Shown: positions 8,323-15,905 of the stretch, one piece after another
How positions within the stretch are numbered: the stretch's first letter is position 1
How the letters are laid out: each line of letters begins with the position of its first letter
NCBI GenBank assembly: GCA_017468365.1
Contig: JAFUIS010000021.1
Location: 1-64,000 of the forward strand
From: Oscillospiraceae bacterium
GTDB taxonomy: Bacteria > Bacillota > Clostridia > Oscillospirales > Ruminococcaceae
Length of the DNA stretch: 64,000 nt
Direction: 5' to 3'
Notes under the pieces: model-generated
Database searches by the model: none
Told to the model about the DNA's origin: nothing
Seen by the model: only the letters and a program-made list of their open reading frames with translations
Translations under genes and position numbers: made by a program

Positions 8323-8757
8323 ATGAAAATAATCTTTCAGATAATCGCCCTGATCCTCAGCTTTTTTGCTGCGGTCTTTAATTTTCTCTTTCCCCCAACC
8401 GCCGTTTCGGATATCCGCCAAAACCTTGATATGAAAATAAGACCCTCCGCAGTGGTTTATTTTGAAGATACCCACGGCGGTTTTCACGGCGACGGCGAAG
8501 AGATAATAATTTTTACCCCAACCGATTTCCAAAAAGAAAAAATAAAAGCCGAATGGAACAAAACCCCGGTGGAAAGCGGAATTTACTCTTTAATTTTTTC
8601 AAAAACGGAGTATAATGGACTTGAACTTACAAAATATATCCCAAACACAAAGGGATATTGGTTTTATAAAAACCGCAGCGATTTCACCTATTCCTATAAT
8701 TTCTCTTTCGCCTTTTTCGACGGCGAAAAAGTCTGTTATTACGAACTTGATACCTGA
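8323..8757 (+). CDS. hypothetical membrane-anchored protein
   Basis: A 144-residue protein of unknown function. An N-terminal hydrophobic segment (about residues 4-24) serves as anchor or signal, followed by a mostly polar, aromatic-rich domain with a Tyr/Phe-rich stretch near residues 105-135. It starts one base after the xre stop codon, so it is probably translated from the same message. No family recognised. Confidence 0.7.
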   Translation: MKIIFQIIALILSFFAAVFNFLFPPTAVSDIRQNLDMKIRPSAVVYFEDTHGGFHGDGEEIIIFTPTDFQKEKIKAEWNKTPVESGIYSLIFSKTEYNGLELTKYIPNTKGYWFYKNRSDFTYSYNFSFAFFDGEKVCYYELDT

Positions 8758-8768
8758 GGAGTGATTTT

Positions 8769-9188
8769 ATGATAACCTGGCTTATTATGTTCCTTCAAAA
8801 AATCGAAGGCGCAAACCTTTTCATCGCTGTAATCGGCGCAATGTGGGTGCTCTATGCGGGATTTTTCCTTGCAATAAAAGCCAACCGCGGAAAAAACCAG
8901 CTTAAAGCCGCGGCAATTTCCGGGCTGGTCGTCACCTTCATCAGCGATATGGTCTGGTTTTTCAAATTTTTCGATAACTTCGAATACCGCAACCCGGGTG
9001 TCGGCGGCGTGCTCTGGATCCTTCTTCTTCCGGTCCTTATGTTCCTTTGCGTAATGGTACTCAGCTATATCAACGCAAGCCGCTATGAATTCGATAAGAA
9101 AAAGCGCGAAAAAGAAGCTTCCAAACAGAAAAAGAAAGAAAAACGCCGCAAAAAATATGAACAGCAGTCTTCCGACGAAGAACTTTAA
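8769..9188 (+). CDS. hypothetical membrane protein with basic tail
   Basis: A 139-residue protein with about three membrane segments (residues 15-37, 45-66, 84-106) and a strongly charged C-terminal tail rich in Lys and Glu (KKKREKEASKQKKKEKRRKK). The ATG at 8769 follows a GAGGAG site. It is last in the four-gene island and is followed by a strong terminator. Family not recognised. Confidence 0.7.
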   Translation: MITWLIMFLQKIEGANLFIAVIGAMWVLYAGFFLAIKANRGKNQLKAAAISGLVVTFISDMVWFFKFFDNFEYRNPGVGGVLWILLLPVLMFLCVMVLSYINASRYEFDKKKREKEASKQKKKEKRRKKYEQQSSDEEL

Positions 9189-9190
9189 AA

Positions 9191-9222
9191 AAAAGCACCT
9201 GCCTTTCGGCAGGTGCTTTTTT
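9191..9222 (+). terminator. intrinsic terminator of the island operon
   Basis: Perfect stem AAGCACCTGCC/GGCAGGTGCTT, five-base loop and T tract, directly after the last island gene. Confidence 0.92.
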
Positions 9223-9399
9223 AACCTTATTATAATCTGCGCCTTAATTTTATTTCAGCGGCTTTTCGCTTATTTTAATAACTTTTAAAAATTAGCCGAG
9301 ACTAAAAGTTAAACAAAAAACCGCCGTCGGCTTGAACGATGGCGGTCGGGATTCAAAAGCACGATATTTTGGTGGTGCATCTTAGTCCCCTAAAAAGGG

Positions 9400-9575
9400 G
9401 ACAGCGTTTGCGGGAGCAAACTGCAGGGGTGTAAAACTTTTCTTTCAGGTGATGTCTCTTGCGGTGCCCAAAATATTCTGCGGCATAAAGCCTTGAATAT
9501 TTTGACCGCGGCGCCAAACCTTGCTCGCTGTTTCGCCCACTGGGCGCGCTTCGCAAGCTTTGCTCGGTTTCTTTT
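9400..9575 (-). repeat. dispersed repeat family D, copy 2 (inverted)
   Basis: The core 9457-9529 is the reverse complement of 6218-6290 with few differences. The adjacent hairpin GCGCCCAGTGGGCGC type replaces the CGTCC/GGACG hairpin of copy 1, so both sides of the stem changed together. With copy 1 it brackets noc and the four-gene island in inverted orientation. Confidence 0.8.
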
Positions 9576-9613
9576 GGTTACAAAAGAAATGGGGTATCAT
9601 AAAAGATTACTAT

Positions 9614-9636
9614 AAAAAAGGCAACCTTACGGCTGC
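9614..9636 (-). terminator. terminator of rsmG
   Basis: Read on minus: AAGGCAGCCGTAAGGTTGCC followed by a T6 run, just downstream of the rsmG stop codon. Confidence 0.85.
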
Positions 9637-9643
9637 CTTAATT

Positions 9644-10351
9644 TTATTTAAGCGGCTTTTCGCTTATCTTCACTCTCTGTCTGGGATATTTCGCCGGGGT
9701 CGCGGTTTTCTTTTCAATAAAAACCACCGATCTTCCGCCGGCGGGAATCTCATAAATCATCGGCTCTTTTATTTCGCCGCCAAGAATTTTTGCCGCCGCC
9801 TTTGCCCCTTCGATTTCTTCCGCAACTTCTGCGGTCTTCATGGGCGCAAAAACTCCGCCCACTTTAACAAGGGGAATGCAGTATTCCGAAAGCACCGCAA
9901 GGTTCGCCACCGCCCTTGCGGTAACAAAATCAAAGCTTTCCCGAAGGTTTTTGTCGTGACATACGTCCTCTGCTCTTGCGTGAACAAGGGTAGCTTTTAT
10001 TTTGATTTCGTTAAGCACCGCATCAAGAAAATTAAGGCGCTTCTGCAAGGAATCTATGAGCACAAGCTTGATATCGGGCCTTGCAATTTTGAGCACCACT
10101 CCGGGAAAACCCGCGCCGGTACCCACGTCCGCAACCCTTGCACCCTCGGGAATGTTCGCCCTTTTAAGGTAAGCAAGGCAGTCCAAAAAGTGCTTCACCG
10201 CAATTCCTTCCGGGTCGGTTATGGCGGTAAGGTTCATTTTTTCGTTCCATTCCACCAAAAGCTCCGCATATCTTTCAAGCTGAGCATACTGCTCTTCCGA
10301 AAGAGCCTCGGCGTGCTCGGGGATATAGTTTTTCAAAATTTCAGTGACCAT
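9644..10351 (-). CDS. rsmG: 16S rRNA (guanine-N7)-methyltransferase RsmG
   Basis: A 235-residue SAM-dependent methyltransferase that modifies G527 of 16S rRNA. The Rossmann-type SAM loop VADVGTGAGFPGVVLKI is near residues 70-86, then IDSLQKRLNFLD, and the catalytic region FDFVTARAVANL. Length is typical. It starts 7 bases after mnmG ends, with GAGGT upstream, and is the last gene before its terminator. Confidence 0.97.
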   Translation of the reverse strand: MVTEILKNYIPEHAEALSEEQYAQLERYAELLVEWNEKMNLTAITDPEGIAVKHFLDCLAYLKRANIPEGARVADVGTGAGFPGVVLKIARPDIKLVLIDSLQKRLNFLDAVLNEIKIKATLVHARAEDVCHDKNLRESFDFVTARAVANLAVLSEYCIPLVKVGGVFAPMKTAEVAEEIEGAKAAAKILGGEIKEPMIYEIPAGGRSVVFIEKKTATPAKYPRQRVKISEKPLK

Positions 10352-10358
10352 GTTTACC

Positions 10359-12227
10359 TCATTTCTGGATATAGATGAGCAAAACGGAAACGTCCGCCGG
10401 CGAAACGCCGGAAATCCTGCTCGCCTGACCGATGTTCATGGGTCTTACGCGGTTAAGTTTTTCAATAGCTTCAAGGCGAAGTCCGTGGATGGCCTTGTAA
10501 TCGATGTCCTCGGGGATCTTCTTTTCCTCAAGGCGGTGCATCTGTTCCACCTGCGCCAGCTGTTTTCTTATGTAACCCTCATATTTGATCTCGATCTCCA
10601 CCTGTTCGATAACGTCCTCAGGCAGTTCCGGACGGTTGGGGTCAAAGGGCGCAAGGTCCGCATAGGTTATCTGGGGGCGTTTGAGCAGCTCCGAAAGCCT
10701 TGTGCCTTCGGTCAAAGGCGCAGTTCCCTTTTCGGTGAGCATCGCGTCAAGTTCCTCGCTCATTCTTATGCTCGCGTTCTTTGCCCTTTCAAGTTCCGCA
10801 TCACGGAGTTCGCGCTTTTTAAGGAACTTCTGCCACCTTTCGTCGGAAATAAGACCGATTTCTCTTCCAAGGGGGGTAAGACGCATATCCGCGTTGTCCT
10901 GTCTGAGCACAAGGCGGTATTCGCTTCGGCTGGTCATCATGCGGTAAGGGTCAAGAACGCCCTTGGTGCAAAGGTCGTCGATAAGGGTTCCGATATAGGA
11001 ATTGCTGCGTTCGAGCACGATTTCCTCTTTTCCAAGAACTCTTCTTGCTGCGTTGATTCCTGCAAGAAGTCCCTGAGCAGCGGCTTCCTCGTAACCGGAA
11101 GTTCCGTTGAACTGTCCCGCGCCGAAAAGACCTTTCACCTGCATGAATTCAAGAGTCGGGCGAAGGTCAAGGCTGTCGCAGCAGTCATATTCGATAGCGT
11201 AAGCGTTTCTCATAATGCTCACGTGCTCAAGTCCTTTTATGGAACGGTAAATCGCTATCTGAACGTCCTCAGGAAGAGAGGAAGAAAGACCGGAAAGATA
11301 CATTTCCTCCGTTTCAAGACCCATGGGTTCCACAAAGAACTGATGTCTTATCTTATCCGGAAATCTCATTACCTTGTCTTCAATGCTCGGGCAGTAACGG
11401 GGACCGATTCCCTCGATTTTTCCGGAATAAAGAGGCGAACGGTCGATGTTTTTGCGAATGACCTCGTGGGTATCCTCGTTGGTATAACCTATCCAGCAGT
11501 CAACTTTATTTTTAAGCTCGCCCTCAGTTTCAAAGCTGAACGGAACGATATGCTCATCGCCGTGCTGAATTTCAAGCTTTTCATAATCAATGCTGTTTCT
11601 GAGCACGCGGGCAGGTGTTCCGGTTTTAAAGCGGCGAAGTTTGATGCCCAGTTTCTCCAAAGAATCCGAAAGAGGTTTTGCCGGGCTGCTTGCGTCCGGA
11701 CCGCTTTCCCATTTTCTGTCGCCTACGTAGATGATTCCTTTAAGATAAGTGCCGGTGCAGATGATTACGTTCGGCACTTCATAAAAAGCGCCCAGGTGAG
11801 TGGTAACGCCGAGCACGCCGCCTTTTCCGTCGGAACGCACTTCGACTATCTCCGCCTGTTTTATATCAAGGTTTTCCTGATTTTCAAGGGTCTTTTTCAT
11901 CAAAAGGTGGTAATATGCCCTGTCTTCCTGCGCACGAAGAGAATGTACCGCCGGGCCTTTTCCAAGGTTGAGCATGCGGCTCTGTATCATCATTTTGTCC
12001 GCCGCTTTTCCCATTTCGCCGCCAAGGGCGTCGATTTCGCGAACAAGATGTCCTTTTGCGGTGCCTCCGATGGAAGGGTTGCAGGGCATATTCGCGATTT
12101 TATCCAGATTAAGTGTAAAGATGCAGGTCTTTACACCAAGTCTTGCGGCAGCCAAAGCGGCTTCAACTCCGGCGTGTCCCGCGCCAATTACCGCAACGTC
12201 ATATTTTCCTGCAAAATATTCTTCCAT
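10359..12227 (-). CDS. mnmG: tRNA uridine-5-carboxymethylaminomethyl modification enzyme MnmG
   Basis: A 622-residue FAD enzyme that with MnmE installs (carboxymethyl)aminomethyl groups on wobble U34. The FAD-binding motif VIGAGHAGVEAALAAARLG is at residues 11-29, SIGGTAKGHLVREIDALGG follows near residue 50, and TGTYLKG plus the C-terminal MnmE-binding helical domain (IGQASRISGVSPADVSVLL) are intact. The ATG at 12227 has GAGG about 10 bases upstream. mnmE normally lies directly upstream; here about 1.1 kb of repeat-bounded material separates the two. Confidence 0.98.
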   Translation of the reverse strand: MEEYFAGKYDVAVIGAGHAGVEAALAAARLGVKTCIFTLNLDKIANMPCNPSIGGTAKGHLVREIDALGGEMGKAADKMMIQSRMLNLGKGPAVHSLRAQEDRAYYHLLMKKTLENQENLDIKQAEIVEVRSDGKGGVLGVTTHLGAFYEVPNVIICTGTYLKGIIYVGDRKWESGPDASSPAKPLSDSLEKLGIKLRRFKTGTPARVLRNSIDYEKLEIQHGDEHIVPFSFETEGELKNKVDCWIGYTNEDTHEVIRKNIDRSPLYSGKIEGIGPRYCPSIEDKVMRFPDKIRHQFFVEPMGLETEEMYLSGLSSSLPEDVQIAIYRSIKGLEHVSIMRNAYAIEYDCCDSLDLRPTLEFMQVKGLFGAGQFNGTSGYEEAAAQGLLAGINAARRVLGKEEIVLERSNSYIGTLIDDLCTKGVLDPYRMMTSRSEYRLVLRQDNADMRLTPLGREIGLISDERWQKFLKKRELRDAELERAKNASIRMSEELDAMLTEKGTAPLTEGTRLSELLKRPQITYADLAPFDPNRPELPEDVIEQVEIEIKYEGYIRKQLAQVEQMHRLEEKKIPEDIDYKAIHGLRLEAIEKLNRVRPMNIGQASRISGVSPADVSVLLIYIQK

Positions 12228-12255
12228 TTTTTCAAAACCTCGATTCTGTAAATTA

Positions 12256-12297
12256 CCTCCTCGGAGGAGGTGTCACCGAAGGTGACGGAGGAGGGAT
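12256..12297. repeat. hairpin repeat family C, copy 1
   Basis: Two hairpins in tandem: CCTCCTCGGAGGAGG (self-complementary), then GTCACC-GAA-GGTGAC, then GGAGGAGGG. It lies between mnmG and the DUF559 remnant. Confidence 0.85.
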
Positions 12298-12301
12298 TTT
12301 A

Positions 12302-12382
12302 TCAAAGCCTCCGTTTTACAATTTTGTCTATATAAACACAAACGTTTTCAAAATTATAATTTATATCTTTATTTAAAAGCCG
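12302..12382 (-). pseudogene. 3' remnant of a second DUF559 nuclease gene
   Basis: On minus this reads RLLNKDINYNFENVCVYID then KIVKRRL and a stop. It matches the last 27 residues of the intact DUF559 protein encoded at 12939-13304 (RFLNKDINYNFENVCAYID... KGRIL). A 30-base stretch is identical in DNA. The rest of the gene is missing and its place is taken by repeat copy 2, so only the C-terminal tail survives. Confidence 0.85.
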
Positions 12383-12410
12383 CTCTATAAACCTCGGCTT
12401 ATGTAAATTA

Positions 12411-12455
12411 CCTCCTCGGAGGAGGAGGTGTCACCGAAGGTGACGGAGGAGGGAT
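12411..12455. repeat. hairpin repeat family C, copy 2
   Basis: The same element as copy 1 with one extra GAG triplet between the two hairpins; the second stem is GTCACC/GGTGAC. It separates the DUF559 remnant from the ParB-like gene. Confidence 0.85.
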
Positions 12456-12464
12456 TTTATCCCA

Positions 12465-12869
12465 TTAATTATCATTGAAAAATAAAACTGCTTCCTGCAT
12501 TCCGTCGCACCAGTTATCCCATTTTGCAACAAATTCATCATGTGGCAAAATCCGGTGCTCAAGGTCTGAAATATTTTTTATTCCCCGGCCCTCACAGGCT
12601 TTTATACAAATTTTATATTCAGTAATTCCGATTTCTTCTTCCGAATCCCAAACAAGCGGAACTTTTTCAAGCCCGGAAAGAAACGCCGCAAGGGCTCTTG
12701 TGTGTCCATCGGTAAAAAATATTTTTCCGCCGTGCTCAAAAATCGGCAAAGGCTCAAAATTTGAAAGGTCTTTTGGATTAAACCAACTTTTCACTCTTTC
12801 AAGTTTTTTTGCGGAAATATAAAACTGGGAAGGCTGAATATCCAAAAGTTTGATTTCGTCAATATTCAT
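12465..12869 (-). CDS. ParB/sulfiredoxin-fold domain protein
   Basis: A 134-residue stand-alone protein carrying the short ParB-like signature TDGHTRALAAF (compare GERRWRAA of ParB) near residue 60, preceded by a LLDIQPSQFYIS strand and followed by VPLVWDSEEE. There is no HTH or dimerisation domain, so it is not a partition protein. Fold assignment is by motif only and the role is unknown. Start: ATG at 12869 with TTGGAG upstream; a TTG at 12884 behind GGAGGT of repeat copy 3 is an alternative. It lies between two family C hairpins. Confidence 0.65.
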   Translation of the reverse strand: MNIDEIKLLDIQPSQFYISAKKLERVKSWFNPKDLSNFEPLPIFEHGGKIFFTDGHTRALAAFLSGLEKVPLVWDSEEEIGITEYKICIKACEGRGIKNISDLEHRILPHDEFVAKWDNWCDGMQEAVLFFNDN

Positions 12870-12893
12870 GCTGAAATTCTCCAAATGTATTTA

Positions 12894-12938
12894 CCTCCTC
12901 GGAGGAGGAGGTGTCACCGAAGGTGACGGAGGAGGGAT
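12894..12938. repeat. hairpin repeat family C, copy 3
   Basis: CCTCCTCGGAGGAGGAGG followed by GTCACC/GGTGAC hairpin and GGAGGAGGG. Its minus-strand end gives GAGGAGGTAA, an SD-like sequence for the ParB-like gene. Confidence 0.85.
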
Positions 12939-13304
12939 TTATAAAATCCTCCCTTTAACGATTTTATCAATGTAAGCGCAAACATTTTCAAAATTATAAT
13001 TTATATCTTTATTTAAAAACCGCAAAACATCAATTCCGCAAGTTTTTAAATATTCCGTTCTCTTTTTGTCATATTCGATTTCATCATGTTCATAATGCTG
13101 AGCGCCGTCAATTTCGATAACAAGATTTGCTCTCCTGCAATAAAAATCAACGATATAATTTCCGATAACTCGCTGCCTTGAAAAATGAATATCATAATTT
13201 CTCAAAAACCGATACCAAAGCTTATTTTCCTCCGGCGTCATGTTTTTTCGCAGCTCCCGGGACAGTTCCCTCAATTTTGGGTTTGCTTCAAAATTTCTCG
13301 GCAA
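12939..13304 (-). CDS. DUF559 endonuclease-fold protein
   Basis: A 121-residue protein of the DUF559 family, a restriction-endonuclease-like fold related to very-short-patch repair nucleases. Visible features are the N-terminal RELRKNMTPEENKLWYRFLR, the core RQRVIGNYIVDFYC with the candidate catalytic Asp, and LVIEIDGAQH with the second acidic pair. No activity is known for most members. The TTG at 13304 is chosen because GGAGGAGGG of repeat copy 4 precedes it and family members begin near this point. A degraded sister copy lies at 12302-12382. Confidence 0.85.
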   Translation of the reverse strand: MPRNFEANPKLRELSRELRKNMTPEENKLWYRFLRNYDIHFSRQRVIGNYIVDFYCRRANLVIEIDGAQHYEHDEIEYDKKRTEYLKTCGIDVLRFLNKDINYNFENVCAYIDKIVKGRIL

Positions 13305-13310
13305 AACTAT

Positions 13311-13357
13311 CCCTCCTCCGTCATCGCTTTGCGATGCCACCTCCTCCTCCGAGGAGG
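13311..13357. repeat. hairpin repeat family C, copy 4
   Basis: Opposite orientation to copies 1-3. The second stem is CATCGC-TTT-GCGATG instead of GTCACC/GGTGAC; both arms differ but still pair. It abuts the mnmE stop codon and supplies GGAGGAGGG ahead of the DUF559 gene. Confidence 0.85.
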
Positions 13358-14722
13358 TTATTTTCCCACGCAGAATTTTTCGAATACTTTTTCGATAACC
13401 GCGTCGCTGGCTTTTTCGCCGGTAAGTTCATAAAGCGCGTCAAGAGAAGTTTCGATGCAAATTCCCACCGCGTCCAGCGTCATTCCGAAAGCAACGGCAT
13501 CCAAAGCTTCGTCAATGGCTTTTTTTGCTCTGCGAACGCAGTCCAGCTGGCGTTCGTTTGCCATAACAGGTTCCGCCGGGTCAAGGTCTGCGGTTTTGAG
13601 CACCCTTGCCAGCGCCTCGCGGAATTCATATTCTCCGTCGCCTTTTGCGGCGGAAATGGTGACCACGTTTTCAAAACCTGCCTTCACCGCGTCAACGTCC
13701 GCCTGAATTTCAAGGTCGGATTTGTTGATTACCGCAACGGCGGGTCTGCCTTTAAGCTTTTCGATAAGTTCAAAATCCGTTTCGTCAAAAGGTCTGCTGG
13801 AATCAAAAACCGCAATAACAACGTCGCAGCGCTCAATTTCGGTGTTTGCCATGTCAACGCCTATGCGTTCAACAGTGTCCTCGGTGTCCCTAAGACCCGC
13901 CGTATCAAGAAGGCGAATGGGAATATCCCCCACGAGCACCGATTCCTCAACAACGTCGCGGGTCGTTCCGGCAATTTCTGTAACAATGCTTCTGTCCCGG
14001 CCGGAAATAAGGTTCATAAGGGTGGATTTTCCTACGTTGGGTTTTCCGGCGATGACGGTGGTGGCTCCTTCGCGGATAACTTTTCCCGCGTCATAGGTAT
14101 CCATAAGTCGTTTGAGCACCGCTTCGGTCTCTTTGAGCACCGTTTCAAGATGTTCGTCCGAAAGTTCCTCAACATCCTCTTCCGGATAGTCGCTCCATGC
14201 AGCAAGGTGTGTCTCAAGCTCCGTCAGTTTTTCGGTAACGGAGCGGATTTTTTTATAAAGTGCGCCGTCGCGCATTGCAAGTGCGGCTTTTCCGGCGCTG
14301 GCGGATTTTGCGGAGATCATATCCATAACCGCTTCCGCCTGGGTAAGGGTCAGTTTTCCGTTAAGAAGCGCCCTTTTGGTAAATTCGCCGGGTCCCGCAA
14401 GACCTGCACCGCAATCAAGGGCAGCTCTGAGCACGCGTTTTAAAAGCGCGGGGCTTCCATGGCAGGAAAACTCCACGGTGTTTTCGCCGGTAAAGCTTTT
14501 CGGCGCAAGAAAAACCGTCGCCACCGCTTCGTCAATGTCGCCTTCGGCGTCAAAAACTCTTCCGTAAGCGCAGGAATAACCGGAAAGGGTCGAAAGTTCC
14601 TTTCCGCCCTTAAAAGGTCGGAACATCTTTTCGCCGATTGCGACCGCTTCCTCACCGGAAATTCTTATTACGCCAAGTCCCGAAGCGGAAAGGGGCGTTG
14701 ATATTGCGGCAATGGTGCTCAT
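13358..14722 (-). CDS. mnmE: tRNA modification GTPase MnmE
   Basis: A 454-residue GTPase partner of MnmG. The N-terminal tetrahydrofolate-binding domain begins STIAAISTPLSASGLGVIRI. The inserted G domain carries GKPNVGKSTLMN (P-loop), the switch II motif DTAG and NKSD. The protein ends FCVGK, the C-[IV]-G-K motif whose Cys is required for modification. The ATG at 14722 has GGAGGT 7 bases upstream; the frame extends to 14764 without an SD. Confidence 0.98.
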   Translation of the reverse strand: MSTIAAISTPLSASGLGVIRISGEEAVAIGEKMFRPFKGGKELSTLSGYSCAYGRVFDAEGDIDEAVATVFLAPKSFTGENTVEFSCHGSPALLKRVLRAALDCGAGLAGPGEFTKRALLNGKLTLTQAEAVMDMISAKSASAGKAALAMRDGALYKKIRSVTEKLTELETHLAAWSDYPEEDVEELSDEHLETVLKETEAVLKRLMDTYDAGKVIREGATTVIAGKPNVGKSTLMNLISGRDRSIVTEIAGTTRDVVEESVLVGDIPIRLLDTAGLRDTEDTVERIGVDMANTEIERCDVVIAVFDSSRPFDETDFELIEKLKGRPAVAVINKSDLEIQADVDAVKAGFENVVTISAAKGDGEYEFREALARVLKTADLDPAEPVMANERQLDCVRRAKKAIDEALDAVAFGMTLDAVGICIETSLDALYELTGEKASDAVIEKVFEKFCVGK

Positions 14723-14784
14723 AAATTTACCTCCAATGTTCATTCCCTGCGATTTAACGTGCATATTATCCTATTCTATATTAT

Positions 14785-14821
14785 AAAAAGAGCCGGCACT
14801 GAAATCAAGTGCCGGCTTAAC
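14785..14821 (-). terminator. terminator between jag and mnmE
   Basis: AAGCCGGCACT/AGTGCCGGCT stem with a minus-strand T5 tract, after the jag stop codon. It suggests mnmE also has its own promoter or depends on read-through. Confidence 0.8.
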
Positions 14822-14840
14822 TTTTTATCAATTAATTTGA

Positions 14841-15884
14841 TCAGAGATCGATTCTTCCGTAAAGAGAAAGAGAAGAAACGTCGTTTTTCGGCGGCTCGTT
14901 GGAAGGAGCTACGATAACTTTCTGGCTTTCTCTGGGTGCGCGGTTTCCGCGTCCGTTTCTTCTGTCGTTTCTTTCGCCGCGGAATTTTTTATCGCTGCGG
15001 GGTTTTGCGCCTTCGATGGGGCTGATAACGACTCTTCTGTTGGGTTCGCTTCCGATAGATTTGGAAGTTGCGCCGTTAACGGTCTGAACGGTGGAATGAA
15101 CGATTCTGCGTTCATAGGGGTTCATTGCCTCAAGGGTAATGGAACGTCCGCTTCTTACCGCGTTGGAAGCGGTCTTTCTTGCATAAGCGCGAAGGCTTGC
15201 TTCACGTTTGCTGCGGTAATCGTCGATATCGAGAACAACTCTTACGTAGCTTCCCTCGCTCTTGTTTGCAACAAGAGATGCAAGATACTGCATTGCGTCA
15301 AGGTTGTCGCCTCTTCTGCCAACAACTGCGCCCATATCTTCGCCGGAAAGCTGAAGAACGATCATTCCGTCTTTCTGGGCATAGGTAACTTCTGCTTCGG
15401 GATAACCAAGAGCGGTAAGCACCTCTTTGATATACTCAGCCGCAGCGCTGCCTTTCATTTCAAGAACTTCGGGAGCAAGAACTTTTACTTCCTCTTTTGC
15501 GTTTTCGGCTGCCTCTATTTTTTCATCGGGAGCTTTGACTTCTTTTTTGGGTTCCTGTTTTTTAGGCTGCTGGGGTTTCTGTTCTTTTTTGGGTTTTTCC
15601 TGTTTTTTGGGCTGTTCCTTCAAGGTTTTTTCGGCGGGTTTATGCTCTTTTTTCTTTTTGGGAGCTTCCGCTTTTTTCTCTTTTACCGCAAACATTTTGT
15701 TCCAGTAATCTTCGTCGATAACTGCTTTTGCGGTTGCGGGAACAGAAACAAGACCAAGGAATTTTTTTCTGGGTCTTTCAATAATTTCAACAGTAACGTA
15801 TTCACGGTCGACTCCGGCCTTGTTATAGGCGGCTTCGATCGCTTCTTCCACGGTTTTTCCCGTGGCTAAAAACTCTCTTTCCAT
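14841..15884 (-). CDS. jag: RNA-binding protein Jag/KhpB (SpoIIIJ-associated)
   Basis: A 347-residue protein with three parts: the Jag N-terminal domain (residues 1-60, EREFLATGKTVEEAIEAAY), a long low-complexity Lys/Glu/Pro linker (about residues 70-130), and a C-terminal KH domain (VVGRRGDNLDAMQYLASLV) followed by an R3H domain (NPYERRIVHSTVQTV). The tail is basic. It sits directly downstream of yidC, as usual. The ATG at 15884 is preferred; a TTG two codons earlier (15890) lies 4 bases from AGGAGG and is possible. Confidence 0.95.
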   Translation of the reverse strand: MEREFLATGKTVEEAIEAAYNKAGVDREYVTVEIIERPRKKFLGLVSVPATAKAVIDEDYWNKMFAVKEKKAEAPKKKKEHKPAEKTLKEQPKKQEKPKKEQKPQQPKKQEPKKEVKAPDEKIEAAENAKEEVKVLAPEVLEMKGSAAAEYIKEVLTALGYPEAEVTYAQKDGMIVLQLSGEDMGAVVGRRGDNLDAMQYLASLVANKSEGSYVRVVLDIDDYRSKREASLRAYARKTASNAVRSGRSITLEAMNPYERRIVHSTVQTVNGATSKSIGSEPNRRVVISPIEGAKPRSDKKFRGERNDRRNGRGNRAPRESQKVIVAPSNEPPKNDVSSLSLYGRIDL

Positions 15885-15905
15885 TTTCAAAAAGCCTCCT
15901 GATTA

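Noticed and set aside
9353-9556. 67-codon minus-strand frame
   Set aside because: Lies wholly inside the family D repeat, has no ribosome site and no conserved residues relative to the other copy's frame.
12256-13357. CRISPR array from the regularly spaced repeats
   Set aside because: The repeats are self-complementary hairpins separated by coding genes of unequal length, not 25-40-base direct repeats with unique spacers, and no cas gene is present.
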